DNA of 64,000 bases from Leptospira sp. WS39.C2 (GTDB lineage Bacteria > Spirochaetota > Leptospiria > Leptospirales > Leptospiraceae): the NCBI RefSeq assembly GCF_040833965.1, contig NZ_CP162142.1, positions 248,001-312,000 of the forward strand, read 5' to 3'. Under the pieces are notes generated by a model. It did no database searches. It saw nothing but the letters and a program-made list of their open reading frames with translations, and had not been told where the DNA came from. Positions 38,388 through 47,696 of the stretch are shown here, piece by piece. How positions within the stretch are numbered: position 1 is the stretch's first letter; every line of letters begins with the position of its first letter. Position numbers and translations under genes: made by a program.

Positions 38388-39773
38388 TTATTTACCGACA
38401 CAAAATTTGCTAAAAATTCGACCCAGAATTTCCTCATTTTCAACGATTCCATTCACTTGCCCAATTTCTAACAGTGCCACATTGATTTCTTGGATATAAA
38501 TTTCTGCAGGCGCATTGTTTTCCATCAATAGTATGGATTCAGACAAACAAGATTCAATTTTCTGAATGTGATACCTTTGGCGGTCTTCTAATAAAACCAA
38601 ATCTTCTGTATTATCTTTGGAGGTAAGTTTTGATTTCAATAATTCTAATAACTCAGGGATTCCTTGTTTTGTTTTGCAGGAAATCTCCGAAATGGTTAAT
38701 TGGAATTCCTTTTGTAAATCTTCAATATACTCTTTTTTCCAAGAGGGGTGTTTCGTATCAATTTTATTGGCAACAATAATAGAACCAAACAAACGTTCCT
38801 TGTGCTTAGATAAAAAGGATTGAGTTTCAAAAGGTGCGGAAGTATCAATCAAAAGTAATTTAACATTGGCGCTATCGGCTTCTCGTTTACTTCTTTCAAT
38901 CCCCATTTGTTCGATGTTATCGGTGGTTTCTCTGATGCCAGCAGTGTCAACAAGTCGAATCGGGATTCCATCCAAACTCAATTCTTCGGCGATATAATCT
39001 CTCGTTGTTCCTGGAACGTCAGAAATGATAGATCTATCTTTTCCAATGAGTAAATTCATTAAACTCGATTTGCCGGTATTAGGTTCTCCATACAAAACAA
39101 CTGTCGATTGTAAGATGAGTGATTCCGCTCGTTCGGCATCTTTGATTAACTTCGAACATAAATTTTTAAGTCCTACCATTCGGTTTTTTCTTTGTTCTAA
39201 ACTTTCAAAGGTAAGGTCTTCAGTTGAAAAATCAATTTCGGCTTCACATTCGGCTTTCAGTGAAATCAAATCACTACGGATTTTGGAACTTAATTTTGTG
39301 ATTTCACCGAATACGTTTTTTTGAGCAAGTTCCAATTCATATTTGGATCTTGCTTCAATGAGTCGGCTGATGGCTTCCGCGCCAGACAAATTGATTTTTC
39401 CATTTAAATAAGCACGTTTGGTAAATTCACCTTTCTCTGCAGGTCTTGCTCCTTGATCCAAAAGGACATGGAGTGCTCGTTTTAATAAAATAGGATTTCC
39501 GTGTAAATGAAACTCTGCTAAATCCTCACCTGTGTAGGAGTTAGGTGCTGGAAAATAAAAAAATACAATTTGGTCTAAGGGTTTTCCATTTTCGACGAAG
39601 TCACAAAAAATGGCAGAACGTTTTTGGTTTTGGATAAAAGTTTCGGTAAAGGGTTTTCCGTTTTTTTCTAAAACGGCAAGGGAGATGGGCAAAACCAAAG
39701 AACCCGAGACCCGAAGGATACCAATCGCTCCGGGACCTTGGGCAGTGGACAATGCCGCAATGGTATCAATCAA
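38388..39773 (-). CDS. mnmE: tRNA modification GTPase MnmE
   Basis: 461 residues. The N-terminal tetrahydrofolate-binding domain starts [21 protein letters not shown], the G-domain P-loop is GEPNTGKSS, the switch DVPGTTRD and NKID are present, and the C-terminus ends in CVGK, the catalytic-cysteine motif of MnmE. With MnmG it makes the 5-carboxymethylaminomethyl group on wobble uridines. It starts with TTG at 39773, overlapping the jag stop by 8 bases. Last gene of the rpmH-mnmE run; mnmG is not next to it. Confidence 0.96.
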   Translation of the reverse strand: MIDTIAALSTAQGPGAIGILRVSGSLVLPISLAVLEKNGKPFTETFIQNQKRSAIFCDFVENGKPLDQIVFFYFPAPNSYTGEDLAEFHLHGNPILLKRALHVLLDQGARPAEKGEFTKRAYLNGKINLSGAEAISRLIEARSKYELELAQKNVFGEITKLSSKIRSDLISLKAECEAEIDFSTEDLTFESLEQRKNRMVGLKNLCSKLIKDAERAESLILQSTVVLYGEPNTGKSSLMNLLIGKDRSIISDVPGTTRDYIAEELSLDGIPIRLVDTAGIRETTDNIEQMGIERSKREADSANVKLLLIDTSAPFETQSFLSKHKERLFGSIIVANKIDTKHPSWKKEYIEDLQKEFQLTISEISCKTKQGIPELLELLKSKLTSKDNTEDLVLLEDRQRYHIQKIESCLSESILLMENNAPAEIYIQEINVALLEIGQVNGIVENEEILGRIFSKFCVGK

Positions 39774-40497
39774 GATCTTCTTGGTCTACACCATCAGCAA
39801 AGTCTTCCACTGGCAGACCTTTTTTAGAAGGATCTTCCAAATCTTTGTATTTGTGTTTTTCTTTTGCAGAGATCACTCGAACACGTTTGAAAGTTCCGTT
39901 TCCTTCTGATCTTGTGAACACTCTTTCATCTTCTTGGATTGCCATGTGAACGATCCTTCTTTCAAAAGGATTCATTGGATCGAGTAATTTCGATCTTCCC
40001 GATTTGATTACAGAAGCAGCTACAGATTTTGCCAAACGGATAAGAGATAACTCGCGTTTGTCGCGGTAAGATTCAATATCTAATACAATTTTACGATTGT
40101 GTCGAATTTTTGGATCTACCATTAAGTTGAGTAGGAATTGGAGAGAATCTAATGTGCCTCCACGTTTTCCAATGATAAGTCCAGATTCTTTACTTGTGAG
40201 TTCGACATAAATTTTTCCGTCTACATCACCCATTCCCACTACTTCTGCGGGGATTCCCATTTTTTTCAAAATGGTGATGATCACTCCGTGTATGATTTTT
40301 TCAGAAGGGATATCGTTGTTAGCAACAAACGCGCGTACAACGGCTGGTTTTTTTTGTGTGATTCCTAAAAAGCCGGACTTTCCGGAATCTACTACTTCGA
40401 ATCGTAAATCGCCTGCTTGGAGACGAAGGGTTTCGAGAGTAAAATCTTCGGCTTCCCCTTTCGTTTTTCCTTCGGCTTCGAAAATGTAATTATTCAT
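39766..40497 (-). CDS. jag: Jag/KhpB RNA-binding protein
   Basis: 243 residues. An N-terminal Jag domain ([18 protein letters not shown]), a KH domain (about 75-150, with [20 protein letters not shown]) and a C-terminal R3H domain ([26 protein letters not shown]) are all recognisable. It binds RNA and in other bacteria acts on membrane insertion or cell-elongation genes. It sits in its typical place after yidC. Confidence 0.92.
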   Translation of the reverse strand: MNNYIFEAEGKTKGEAEDFTLETLRLQAGDLRFEVVDSGKSGFLGITQKKPAVVRAFVANNDIPSEKIIHGVIITILKKMGIPAEVVGMGDVDGKIYVELTSKESGLIIGKRGGTLDSLQFLLNLMVDPKIRHNRKIVLDIESYRDKRELSLIRLAKSVAASVIKSGRSKLLDPMNPFERRIVHMAIQEDERVFTRSEGNGTFKRVRVISAKEKHKYKDLEDPSKKGLPVEDFADGVDQEDLD

Positions 40498-40525
40498 CTG
40501 TGATCTTCCTTGTTAAACAATGATT

Positions 40526-42475
40526 TCATTTTTTCTTTTTGTTTTGGTTTCTAAAACCTGGTCTTGCGACCGCAGACGCGTTGTTAGCAGGCGTCGGTCC
40601 ACTTGGAGTTGGTTTTTTGTCTTCTGTTTTAACAAACTTGTTTGTGTAAATTTGTTGTGCAATGGACAAAATGTTTTGCATCGTCCAATACATTGTAACA
40701 CCAGCTGGCATTGACCAGAAGAAGTATAACATGATGACAGGCATCATGTACATCATCATCTTTTGGTTTGGATCCGTTGACACAGTTGTCATTTTGGATT
40801 GAACCACTTGAGTTGCTACCATGATGAGCGGAAGGATGTTGATCGCAAGTGCGCCAATGAATGCTAATTTTGGAGTTGTAAAAACTGTGTCTGGTTCACT
40901 CAAATCTTTGATCCAAAGGAAAGGGGAATTCCAAAGGTCTACTGTATCCGAGAAAGCCGTATAAAGTGCGATGAAGATTGGAATTTGAATGAGCATTGGA
41001 AGGCAACCCGCCATTGGATTGGTTCCGTTTTTCTTATAAAGCTCGATCGTTTTTTCTTGTTTGAGTTTTGGATCATCCGCATATTTCTCATTGATGAGTT
41101 TGATTTGCGGAGATAACTCTTGCATTTTTTTCATCGACTCTGCTTGTTTTTTGTTCAAAGGATAAAATGCTAACTTAAACAAAATGGCAAAGATGACAAT
41201 GGCCCAACCATAATTCGGAATCACCAAATAGATCTTTTTTAAGATCCAAACAATACCGTTTCTAAGAGGTGTTGTGATCCCTTGGTTAAAGGATTTATCG
41301 AGTGATTCACTAAGGCCAACAAATACAGAGTCCTTGTTGATTTTTGGATCAAGTTTACTGTCTCGGAAGGCAGTTCCATCTAACTCACGAACACCCACAT
41401 AAGCCGCATAATCTAAGTTTACTTCTTCACCAGGTCCAAGTTTCCAGTTGTCATAAACGAGAAGCACTCCTGTTTCATTTCCTTTTCGATTATCTAAAAG
41501 GACACCTGCAGGTTTATCATCCAGAGGGTCAATCACACCAATGAAATATCGACTTCCTGTTCCCACAAAGTCTACTTTGTCGTTAGAACCTTTTTTGATT
41601 TCATAACGAGTGTCTTTGCCTTCATTGGAACCCCAAAGATTGTCCAAAAATCCTTGGGTAGTTGTTCCATCAACGTGGTCTTTGAAACTTCCATCTAAAT
41701 AGTAGTAACGGAAGTAATGTGCATTGTCTCTATCATTGAAGTCTTCTTTTTTCTTTAAGATAGGACCAAGGGAACTAAACGATCGGAAGTAAACATCAGA
41801 CTTCGTTGGAGAAATGTGAATTGTCTCAGATGTTCTGTTTTTTAAAGTTAAGTGGAACTTAAAATAGTTTTCAGAAGGGAAAAACTGAAACTTTTTCTGA
41901 ATTGTGAATTTACCATCGAGCGATGGTGCTTCGAAAGTTACAGTTTTTGTTTCAGCGTTATAATTAGAGCTAAAGTTTACAAGATTGTATGCAGAGAAAG
42001 GAATGGTATCTTTGTCTTCAATGATGTTGAAGTCAAAACCTTGGCCTCTTGTGAGTTCCACTGCTTTTTCTGTTTGGCCTTCAAATTCAATTTGGAATTT
42101 CGGATTTTTTGCGATTACAAATTCAGAACCATCTGGTTCTTTATGGTCTTTGATGTAATATTCGGTAATCCTTCCACCTAAACTAGAGAAACGAACTAAA
42201 AATGAATCAGTTTTGAGAGAGAATTTTTTTTCCTCTTCTGGTTTGACGGGTTTTAGTTTGGGTGATTCCGTTGTGGCTTTTTTGATTTCTGCTTTTGGAT
42301 CAGTAGTAACTGTTTTTTCTTTTTCAGTGCCATCTGTTTTCGATGTTTCATCAACGGTTTTTGGTTTAGGAGGTTGTGGAGGGAAAAAGAAATAATTAAT
42401 CCCCATCCATATTGCTAAACTTAAAAATAAAGCGAGGAATAAGCGACCTTGTCTGTTGTTGGCATCGTTTTGCAT
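40526..42475 (-). CDS. yidC: Membrane protein insertase YidC
   Basis: 649 residues. An N-terminal membrane segment (about 10-32) and an acidic linker lead into a large periplasmic beta domain (about 85-370), then the conserved insertase core of about five membrane segments from about 395, including [24 protein letters not shown] and [20 protein letters not shown]. The C-terminus is basic. It inserts and folds inner-membrane proteins alone or with SecYEG. Starts three bases after yidD. Confidence 0.96.
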   Translation of the reverse strand: MQNDANNRQGRLFLALFLSLAIWMGINYFFFPPQPPKPKTVDETSKTDGTEKEKTVTTDPKAEIKKATTESPKLKPVKPEEEKKFSLKTDSFLVRFSSLGGRITEYYIKDHKEPDGSEFVIAKNPKFQIEFEGQTEKAVELTRGQGFDFNIIEDKDTIPFSAYNLVNFSSNYNAETKTVTFEAPSLDGKFTIQKKFQFFPSENYFKFHLTLKNRTSETIHISPTKSDVYFRSFSSLGPILKKKEDFNDRDNAHYFRYYYLDGSFKDHVDGTTTQGFLDNLWGSNEGKDTRYEIKKGSNDKVDFVGTGSRYFIGVIDPLDDKPAGVLLDNRKGNETGVLLVYDNWKLGPGEEVNLDYAAYVGVRELDGTAFRDSKLDPKINKDSVFVGLSESLDKSFNQGITTPLRNGIVWILKKIYLVIPNYGWAIVIFAILFKLAFYPLNKKQAESMKKMQELSPQIKLINEKYADDPKLKQEKTIELYKKNGTNPMAGCLPMLIQIPIFIALYTAFSDTVDLWNSPFLWIKDLSEPDTVFTTPKLAFIGALAINILPLIMVATQVVQSKMTTVSTDPNQKMMMYMMPVIMLYFFWSMPAGVTMYWTMQNILSIAQQIYTNKFVKTEDKKPTPSGPTPANNASAVARPGFRNQNKKKK

Positions 42476-42478
42476 TGT

Positions 42479-42706
42479 TTAACTCTTGTTATAAGATTTT
42501 GGTAAAGGATCATGTCCACCTTCATGATAAGGGTGGCATTTAGAAATTCGAATGATACTTAATACAAACGCTTTGTACCATGGATAGGTCTCAAACGCTT
42601 GTTTGGCGTATTCAGAACAGCTTGGAGTGAATCGGCATGAGGGTGGTAAGAGAGGTGAGAGCAGTTTTTTGTAGAGGAAAATGAGAAACAAAAACAGCCG
42701 ATTCAT
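42479..42706 (-). CDS. yidD: Membrane protein insertion efficiency factor YidD
   Basis: 75 residues, normal for YidD. Contains the family core [22 protein letters not shown] with its conserved cysteine pair and the C-terminal [14 protein letters not shown]. An N-terminal amphipathic or membrane helix precedes it. Start overlaps the rnpA stop by four bases (ATGA). Confidence 0.93.
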   Translation of the reverse strand: MNRLFLFLIFLYKKLLSPLLPPSCRFTPSCSEYAKQAFETYPWYKAFVLSIIRISKCHPYHEGGHDPLPKSYNKS

Positions 42707-42963
42707 GGGAATTGTTTTAGAGCCGAAAGGAATAATACCTCTCGGTCTTCCTTAGATAACTTCGCAAATCCAACCTGGATGAGTAGGGCACAATCGTATC
42801 CTACTGGCAAAACAGATGTATGTTTCCGAACCAGTTCTCTAAGAATTCGTTTTGAACGGTTGCGTAGAACGGCAGTTTTGTGAGTTTTATCGGGGCAAAA
42901 TAAAAAACTGGCAAAAGGAAGGCCGTTTTTCCGAACAAGCCAACGAAGTGGAGGCTTGCCCAT
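42703..42963 (-). CDS. rnpA: Ribonuclease P protein component (start uncertain)
   Basis: The annotated frame from ATG 42963 is 86 residues, with the RNR motif in [14 protein letters not shown]. RnpA is normally 110-130 residues. Upstream of this ATG the frame stays open to TAG at 43030-43032 and encodes GAG CTT CCT TCG GAG..., giving ETLRDQTRIQELFRQNRK, which looks like the family's first helix. No ATG, GTG, TTG or CTG exists in that stretch. An AGGAG lies six bases before a TCG (43018-43020). The true product is therefore probably longer and starts with a noncanonical codon, or the base is an error. Confidence 0.85.
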   Translation of the reverse strand: MGKPPLRWLVRKNGLPFASFLFCPDKTHKTAVLRNRSKRILRELVRKHTSVLPVGYDCALLIQVGFAKLSKEDREVLFLSALKQFP

Positions 42964-43034
42964 TTTTCGATTCTGACGAAAGAGTTCTTGGATCCTGGTT
43001 TGGTCGCGAAGGGTCTCCGAAGGAAGCTCCTAAA

Positions 43035-43196
43035 TTAGAACTTTCTCCCGATTTTTTCGTCGGAAACAGTCAATTTAGCGCGTCCTTTTCTTCTTCTGTT
43101 CGCTATCACATTTCTTCCGCCTGGGGTAGCCATTCTGGCTCGGAATCCGTGAGTTCTCACGCGTTTAATTTTACTCGGTTGGAATGTACGTTTCAT
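43035..43196 (-). CDS. rpmH: 50S ribosomal protein L34
   Basis: 53 residues, below common length cut-offs. It begins [19 protein letters not shown] and continues with the family pattern [23 protein letters not shown]34 is normally 44-50 residues; this one has a short C-terminal extension ([11 protein letters not shown]). The ATG at 43196 has an AGGTG five bases upstream. It is the first gene of the rpmH-rnpA-yidD-yidC-jag-mnmE cluster and diverges from mltA. Confidence 0.95.
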   Translation of the reverse strand: MKRTFQPSKIKRVRTHGFRARMATPGGRNVIANRRRKGRAKLTVSDEKIGRKF

Positions 43197-43232
43197 GAAA
43201 CACCTAATTAATCTATATATGATCGCAAAAAT

Positions 43233-43445
43233 ATGAGGTCTTTTGAAAGGTTTTTGGTACCCCCATGGAAGTCAAGGGGAATTGGTAAAAATGATTGGAC
43301 ATCAGTTGTCTTATGTGACATAAGACTGGATCCATCGTATGCCAACACTGAAATGTTGACTTTCTTGCAATTGGATGGGTATGGTTTCTTACAAAACACA
43401 AACAGGGAGAAACATCCCTTTGTGGAAGCGGCGGAAGTGGAGTGA
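43233..43445 (+). CDS. Possible small ORF ahead of mltA (doubtful)
   Basis: 70 codons from ATG 43233 to TGA 43445. No recognised family, no clear ribosome binding site, and it occupies what should be the mltA/rpmH divergent promoter region. Its stop lies just before the mltA start with GGAG between, which would allow coupling. Listed only for completeness. Confidence 0.2.
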   Translation: MRSFERFLVPPWKSRGIGKNDWTSVVLCDIRLDPSYANTEMLTFLQLDGYGFLQNTNREKHPFVEAAEVE

Positions 43446-43450
43446 ATCCA

Positions 43451-44545
43451 ATGAAACGAAATGGAATCTATTCTGGAATTTTCCTTTTTGTCCTGATTGT
43501 TTTGGGTTGGAACCTTCGCGCCAATCCAAAAAAACAAGGCTTCCTTCTCACACAAAAAAATACGGAACATTATGCCTTACAATTGGCGATTCAGGAATCC
43601 ATCCAATACTTACAAAAACTACCAAGTGACTCAAAATTTTTAATCCAAGGAGAAACATACACTCCACTTGAAATTTTACACCCACTGAAACTTTTACAGA
43701 AACAAATTGAGAGTAAAAAAGAAAAAGAGATACTCACTGAAGTCCGAAGGCATTTCAAAGAAGTCGAACTCAAATCGAATTCTGAGTTTCCACTCATCAC
43801 TGGGTATTATGAAGTTCAAATCCAAGGGAGGACAAAACCAAATGGCAAATACTTATACCCCGCTCTTATCCCACCAAAACAAAATTCTAACCAGATAAAT
43901 TCCAAATCCTACCCAAGAGAGTTTTGGAAATTAGAATCAAATTGGAAATCTGTCTCCCATCCAATCGTATATCTTACGTTAACAGACCTTCATTTAGCAC
44001 AACTCGAGGGGTCGGCACTTGTCCAAACAGAAACAAAAGAAATATTTCGTATCAATTATGCAGCTGACAATGGATTGGATTATCTGAGTCCAGCAAATCA
44101 TTTAACAGGAGTTTGTCCCAGTTTAAAACCTTATCATCTTTCCAAATGTTGGGAAACAAATCCTTTGGAAGTGTCAGAGGCTATCTGGAAAAATCCACGA
44201 TACATCTTTTTTCTGAAAGAAAATTTGCCAAAAAAATACCAATCAAACCTTTCATTTGGGCCACTTGGGAGTGGTGGCATTCGACTTATTGCCGAACGAT
44301 CTGTTGCTATGGACAAACAGATTCCACTTGGGTTTCCAGTCCTTGTTAATTTTCAGTCCACCAAACAGAAATACGATGATCATTTGGTTTTTGTACACGA
44401 TAGGGGGAATGCCATCCAAGGGGAAGGGAGACTTGATTTTTACTTAGGAAATGAAACAGGGATTGATGATGTAGCAAACCATTTATCAACTAAAGGCAAA
44501 GTGGTTTTACTTGTTCCCAAAAAACAATCTCCGACACTAAAGTAA
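43451..44545 (+). CDS. mltA: Membrane-bound lytic transglycosylase A (MltA)-like
   Basis: 364 residues from ATG 43451, which has GGAG nine bases upstream; the GTG at 43442 lies on that site and is unlikely. An N-terminal hydrophobic segment (about 5-24) has no lipobox cysteine, so it is a signal anchor or cleaved signal. MltA-type stretches include ITGYYEVQIQGR, GSALVQ and FGPLGSGGIRLIAERSVAMD, and the C-terminus has the 3D-domain aspartates (HDRGNAIQGEGRLDFYLG). It should cleave glycan strands with formation of 1,6-anhydro-muramic acid. Confidence 0.85.
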   Translation: MKRNGIYSGIFLFVLIVLGWNLRANPKKQGFLLTQKNTEHYALQLAIQESIQYLQKLPSDSKFLIQGETYTPLEILHPLKLLQKQIESKKEKEILTEVRRHFKEVELKSNSEFPLITGYYEVQIQGRTKPNGKYLYPALIPPKQNSNQINSKSYPREFWKLESNWKSVSHPIVYLTLTDLHLAQLEGSALVQTETKEIFRINYAADNGLDYLSPANHLTGVCPSLKPYHLSKCWETNPLEVSEAIWKNPRYIFFLKENLPKKYQSNLSFGPLGSGGIRLIAERSVAMDKQIPLGFPVLVNFQSTKQKYDDHLVFVHDRGNAIQGEGRLDFYLGNETGIDDVANHLSTKGKVVLLVPKKQSPTLK

Positions 44546-44652
44546 ACCATGGTTCCACTTGATACAAATCTGAAGGATTGGATTGTATCAATCAGATACC
44601 GAAAAAAAGGAGAACTTCGTTCGTTTAGACTTTGTTGTTGTTTGCTTTTCGT

Positions 44653-45345
44653 TCAATCCAATTGTTTCAAATTTGAAATCCCTTGGAAAAAAATTTCAAA
44701 CAAGGACTCAATTTCTGTATCTACATCGATTGGAAACTTTGGTGCTAAGAGTAACTTTGTGATGATAAAACTAGCTCCTAAACTAAAAGAGGCTCTGACA
44801 ATTTGATTTGGATCTAAATCCTTTCTAATTTCACCTTTGGCTTGAAAATATCGATAAGCCTCAAGAGAAGTATCATATAAATTAGTTTTCCATAATTGTC
44901 CAAAAATTTCGGCAAAGTCTTTGGAAAAAAGTATAGCTCCGACTAGAAGTTTTAATTTTTTGGGCTCTTTTGCAACTGATTCATACCTAGCTTTTAAAAT
45001 TGAAATGTACCATTTTTTAAAATTCGGATTTTGAGATTGGATTCTATCTTTTAAGTCCGACATATGATTTGGAAGAATAGTCGATAATAATAATCCAGCT
45101 AATACACGTTTGTATAAGCTATTTTTAGTCGGAAAGTATTTAAATAGGGTACGTTCCGTTGTTCCTGCTTTTTTGGCAAGTTCGGCGGTTGTTGCTCCAC
45201 TAAATCCTAATTCTGCAAAAATTTCTTCTGCTGCACTCACGATCTCTTTTTCTTTTTCAGATTGTGGGTTTTGGTAGGATTCAAATTCACTTTGTAGCAG
45301 TTTTAAGGTCAGTTTCATCTGATGTTTTGCTCTCGTTTCGTTCAT
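44653..45345 (-). CDS. TetR-family transcriptional regulator
   Basis: 230 residues. The helix-turn-helix region is clear: AEEIFAELGFSGATTAELAKKAGTTERTLFKYFPTKNSLY (about 34-73). The C-terminal ligand domain is unlike any I can name. It diverges from the PhlG-like gene over 101 bases that contain the palindrome at 45414-45433, so it most likely represses both itself and that operon. Confidence 0.9.
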   Translation of the reverse strand: MNETRAKHQMKLTLKLLQSEFESYQNPQSEKEKEIVSAAEEIFAELGFSGATTAELAKKAGTTERTLFKYFPTKNSLYKRVLAGLLLSTILPNHMSDLKDRIQSQNPNFKKWYISILKARYESVAKEPKKLKLLVGAILFSKDFAEIFGQLWKTNLYDTSLEAYRYFQAKGEIRKDLDPNQIVRASFSLGASFIITKLLLAPKFPIDVDTEIESLFEIFFQGISNLKQLD

Positions 45346-45382
45346 TTTTTTGAATCGTGATTTTTTTTCGATTGATTTTTTG

Positions 45383-45395
45383 TATAGTGTTTACT
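45383..45395. promoter_or_regulatory. Second half-operator-like site
   Basis: GTATAGTGTTTAC is a 12-of-13 match to GTATAGTGTATAC within the palindrome (45415-45427), 32 bases upstream of it, close to three helical turns. It lies nearer the TetR gene and would suit cooperative binding or autoregulation. Confidence 0.5.
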
Positions 45396-45413
45396 TTACC
45401 ATATAATAAATGA

Positions 45414-45433
45414 GTATAGTGTATACTATACTT
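45414..45433. promoter_or_regulatory. Palindromic operator, probable TetR binding site
   Basis: AGTATAGT (45414-45421) and ACTATACT (45426-45433) are perfect inverted arms over a four-base centre. The site lies between the divergent TetR and PhlG-like genes, just ahead of the GGAG ribosome binding site and ATG at 45447, and A+T-rich promoter-like sequence surrounds it. Confidence 0.7.
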
Positions 45434-45446
45434 CGGAGTATCAGAT

Positions 45447-46103
45447 ATGAAGTATGTAAAACTAGGGTTACCGCCTCATCGTGGCATTTCTTGGATTCCA
45501 AAAACTCTGGAATCTGCGGAATCGGGACGGGAGATATTAGCAGATGGAAGGGTCAAATATTGGATCAGGCATGAAATCCTTAAAGGTGTTTTTCCCAAAA
45601 TGTTGGTTTGGTGGTTTCAAAATTTGGAAGGTAAAATGGAATACCAAGGTAAAATGTATGATCGGTATCATGTTTGGCATCCGGAAGACCACTTACATGT
45701 GAGTTATGAAAAATCAAATGAATTGGGTACAATTGGTCCTGGAGCGGTTTTACGGATTGTTGAATACTTAGGAAGGCAAAAAAGATATTTGGTGAATGTG
45801 ATCAGTCCTATTGAAAAATTAGATGAAGCTGGATTTATCCACAATCCCAAATTGTATGGAATATTCCCACTTGCTCGTATGGAATATCGTTTCCAAGAAA
45901 CTAAGGAAGGAACATTTTATGAAAACTGTTTAATCGTAGGATGGAAAGGTTATACATTTCGAATCCTAAGACCAATATTTGAATTTTTATTCTTTGATCT
46001 AAAACATGGAAATGCATGGATCAAACACAATATTGAAGAAGTTGGACAATTTCAAAATTTTTTACCAGGACTATATAGGATTCAAAATGAAAATTTACGG
46101 TGA
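45447..46103 (+). CDS. PhlG/DAPG-hydrolase-like domain protein
   Basis: 218 residues, no signal. The pattern VKYWIRHEILKGVFPKMLVWWF followed by YHVWHPEDHLHV resembles the DAPG hydrolase (PhlG) fold, a zinc enzyme that cleaves a carbon-carbon bond in phloroglucinols. Histidines and glutamates of that kind are visible, but I cannot check every zinc ligand. Likely a detoxification or catabolic hydrolase whose substrate is unknown. It overlaps the GST gene by 17 bases and is preceded by the TetR operator. Confidence 0.6.
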   Translation: MKYVKLGLPPHRGISWIPKTLESAESGREILADGRVKYWIRHEILKGVFPKMLVWWFQNLEGKMEYQGKMYDRYHVWHPEDHLHVSYEKSNELGTIGPGAVLRIVEYLGRQKRYLVNVISPIEKLDEAGFIHNPKLYGIFPLARMEYRFQETKEGTFYENCLIVGWKGYTFRILRPIFEFLFFDLKHGNAWIKHNIEEVGQFQNFLPGLYRIQNENLR

Positions 46104-46689
46104 TAGCCAATCTGGCAATTGTTACAAGATACAATTAGTTACTTCTTTCTTAAAGATTCCCTATGATTGGGTTGAGTTAAATATCAAAAACGGAGAAACA
46201 CAAACAGACTCTTTTTTAAAATTAAACCCAAACGGTAAAATTCCCATTCTTGTGTTAGATGATGGTAAGGTGATTGCTGAATCCAATGCAATTTTACATT
46301 TTTTAGCGGAAGGGAGTTTTTTGTTACCAAAGGATACTTATTTAAAAGCAAAAGTATTAGAATGGCAGTTTTTTGAACAATACAGTCATGAGCCATATAT
46401 TGCAGTAGCAAGGTTCATCCAACATTACTTAGGAATACCTGAAGAGAGGCGAGAGGAATATAACTCCAAACAAAAAGGAGGACATAAAGCATTAAAGGTA
46501 ATGGAACAACAATTAGAAAAAACTCCCTTTTTTGTTGGTGATAAAATTACTATAGCAGACATTAGCTTATTTGCTTATACTCATGTTGCAGATCAAGGTG
46601 GATTTGACCTTTCAAATTATCCACACATACTTTCATGGATCAAAAGGATTCAAAGTATGGAATTATTTTATCCAATGAAATTTGTATGA
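46087..46689 (+). CDS. Glutathione S-transferase-like protein
   Basis: 200 residues from ATG 46087, which has AGGA upstream; a longer frame would extend into the previous gene. The N-terminal thioredoxin-like domain has the pattern LKLNPNGKIPILVLDDGKVIAESNAILHFLA, and the helical C-terminal domain has FFVGDKITIADISLFAYTH. Together with the preceding hydrolase it forms a TetR-controlled unit. Confidence 0.88.
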   Translation: MKIYGDSQSGNCYKIQLVTSFLKIPYDWVELNIKNGETQTDSFLKLNPNGKIPILVLDDGKVIAESNAILHFLAEGSFLLPKDTYLKAKVLEWQFFEQYSHEPYIAVARFIQHYLGIPEERREEYNSKQKGGHKALKVMEQQLEKTPFFVGDKITIADISLFAYTHVADQGGFDLSNYPHILSWIKRIQSMELFYPMKFV

Positions 46690-46691
46690 TT

Positions 46692-47606
46692 TCAATGTGT
46701 ATGTAATTTACATTCCTCTTCATCCGTTTCTAACTCAATAGTAGTGTGTATGATTTCAAATTGTGATGCGATGTTTCTTATTTTTTGTTTTATTTTTTGG
46801 AATTCACTTAACTTTACTTTTTTATCAATCAGTACATGAAGGGAAGCAACATGATGGTTCCCATCCAAACTCCAAATTTTTATGTCATGAACAGAATTCA
46901 CACCTTTGATTAAATTCCAATGTGCAACCAAATCGGATCGGTCAAGGGAGACAGGGACTGCTTGTAAAAAGATTCGCATTACTTGTTTGGTATTTCCATA
47001 CGCATTGTATAAAATCCAAATCGCAATGCCAAAAGACATCATCGGATCCAACCAAGGTAGATCCCAAAAGTACATGCATACACTACCAATCAGAACAGCA
47101 ACCCAACCAAGGATGTCCTCTAAAAAATGTAAAAAAACTGCCTTTTCTGAAAAACTTGTTCCATGATTCAATCGGATCATAGCAATCCCATTCACTAAAA
47201 CTCCAACAATTGCTAAAACAAACATTACATCAGGCTTTGATTCAGCTGGAGTTATAAAACGTTTGATGGATTCGATAATCATAAAGATCGAACCTACTGA
47301 CAATAAAACAGAAATGATAAGAGCACCTAATATTGAAAAACGTTTGTAACCGTAATCGAAGTGACGATCGATTGGTCTAGTGGAAACTCGTTGTAAATAC
47401 CAAACAAAGGCAAGGGAGAGTGCATCTCCAAAATCATGGAAAGCATCAGAGATGATGGCGATACTATTGGAATAAATACCTCCAATCAATTCGAAGATAG
47501 AAAAGGATAAATTAAGAAAGAATGCCCATGCAAGGTTTTTGGACGTAGACGATTGTTGGTGAGAGTGATTGTGCTGGTGGTTGGAATGATTGTGTCCGTG
47601 TCCCAT
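46692..47606 (-). CDS. Cation diffusion facilitator (CDF) metal efflux protein
   Basis: 304 residues from ATG 47606; a TTG five codons upstream is also in frame. The N-terminus is histidine-rich (GHGHNHSNHQHNHSHQQ), a metal-binding tail. Six membrane segments follow, with the family aspartates in NSIAIISDAFHDFGDALSLAF and the second motif FLHFLEDILGWVAVLIGS, then a cytoplasmic domain ending in HTH. It probably exports zinc or a similar divalent metal. Confidence 0.92.
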   Translation of the reverse strand: MGHGHNHSNHQHNHSHQQSSTSKNLAWAFFLNLSFSIFELIGGIYSNSIAIISDAFHDFGDALSLAFVWYLQRVSTRPIDRHFDYGYKRFSILGALIISVLLSVGSIFMIIESIKRFITPAESKPDVMFVLAIVGVLVNGIAMIRLNHGTSFSEKAVFLHFLEDILGWVAVLIGSVCMYFWDLPWLDPMMSFGIAIWILYNAYGNTKQVMRIFLQAVPVSLDRSDLVAHWNLIKGVNSVHDIKIWSLDGNHHVASLHVLIDKKVKLSEFQKIKQKIRNIASQFEIIHTTIELETDEEECKLHTH

Positions 47607-47696
47607 ACGGATAAAATACAATCTCTTCCCTTAGGAGGCAACTAGGAAAGGAATCGAATGTATGAAGATTCTATATGCTTAAGATGCAATTGAATT

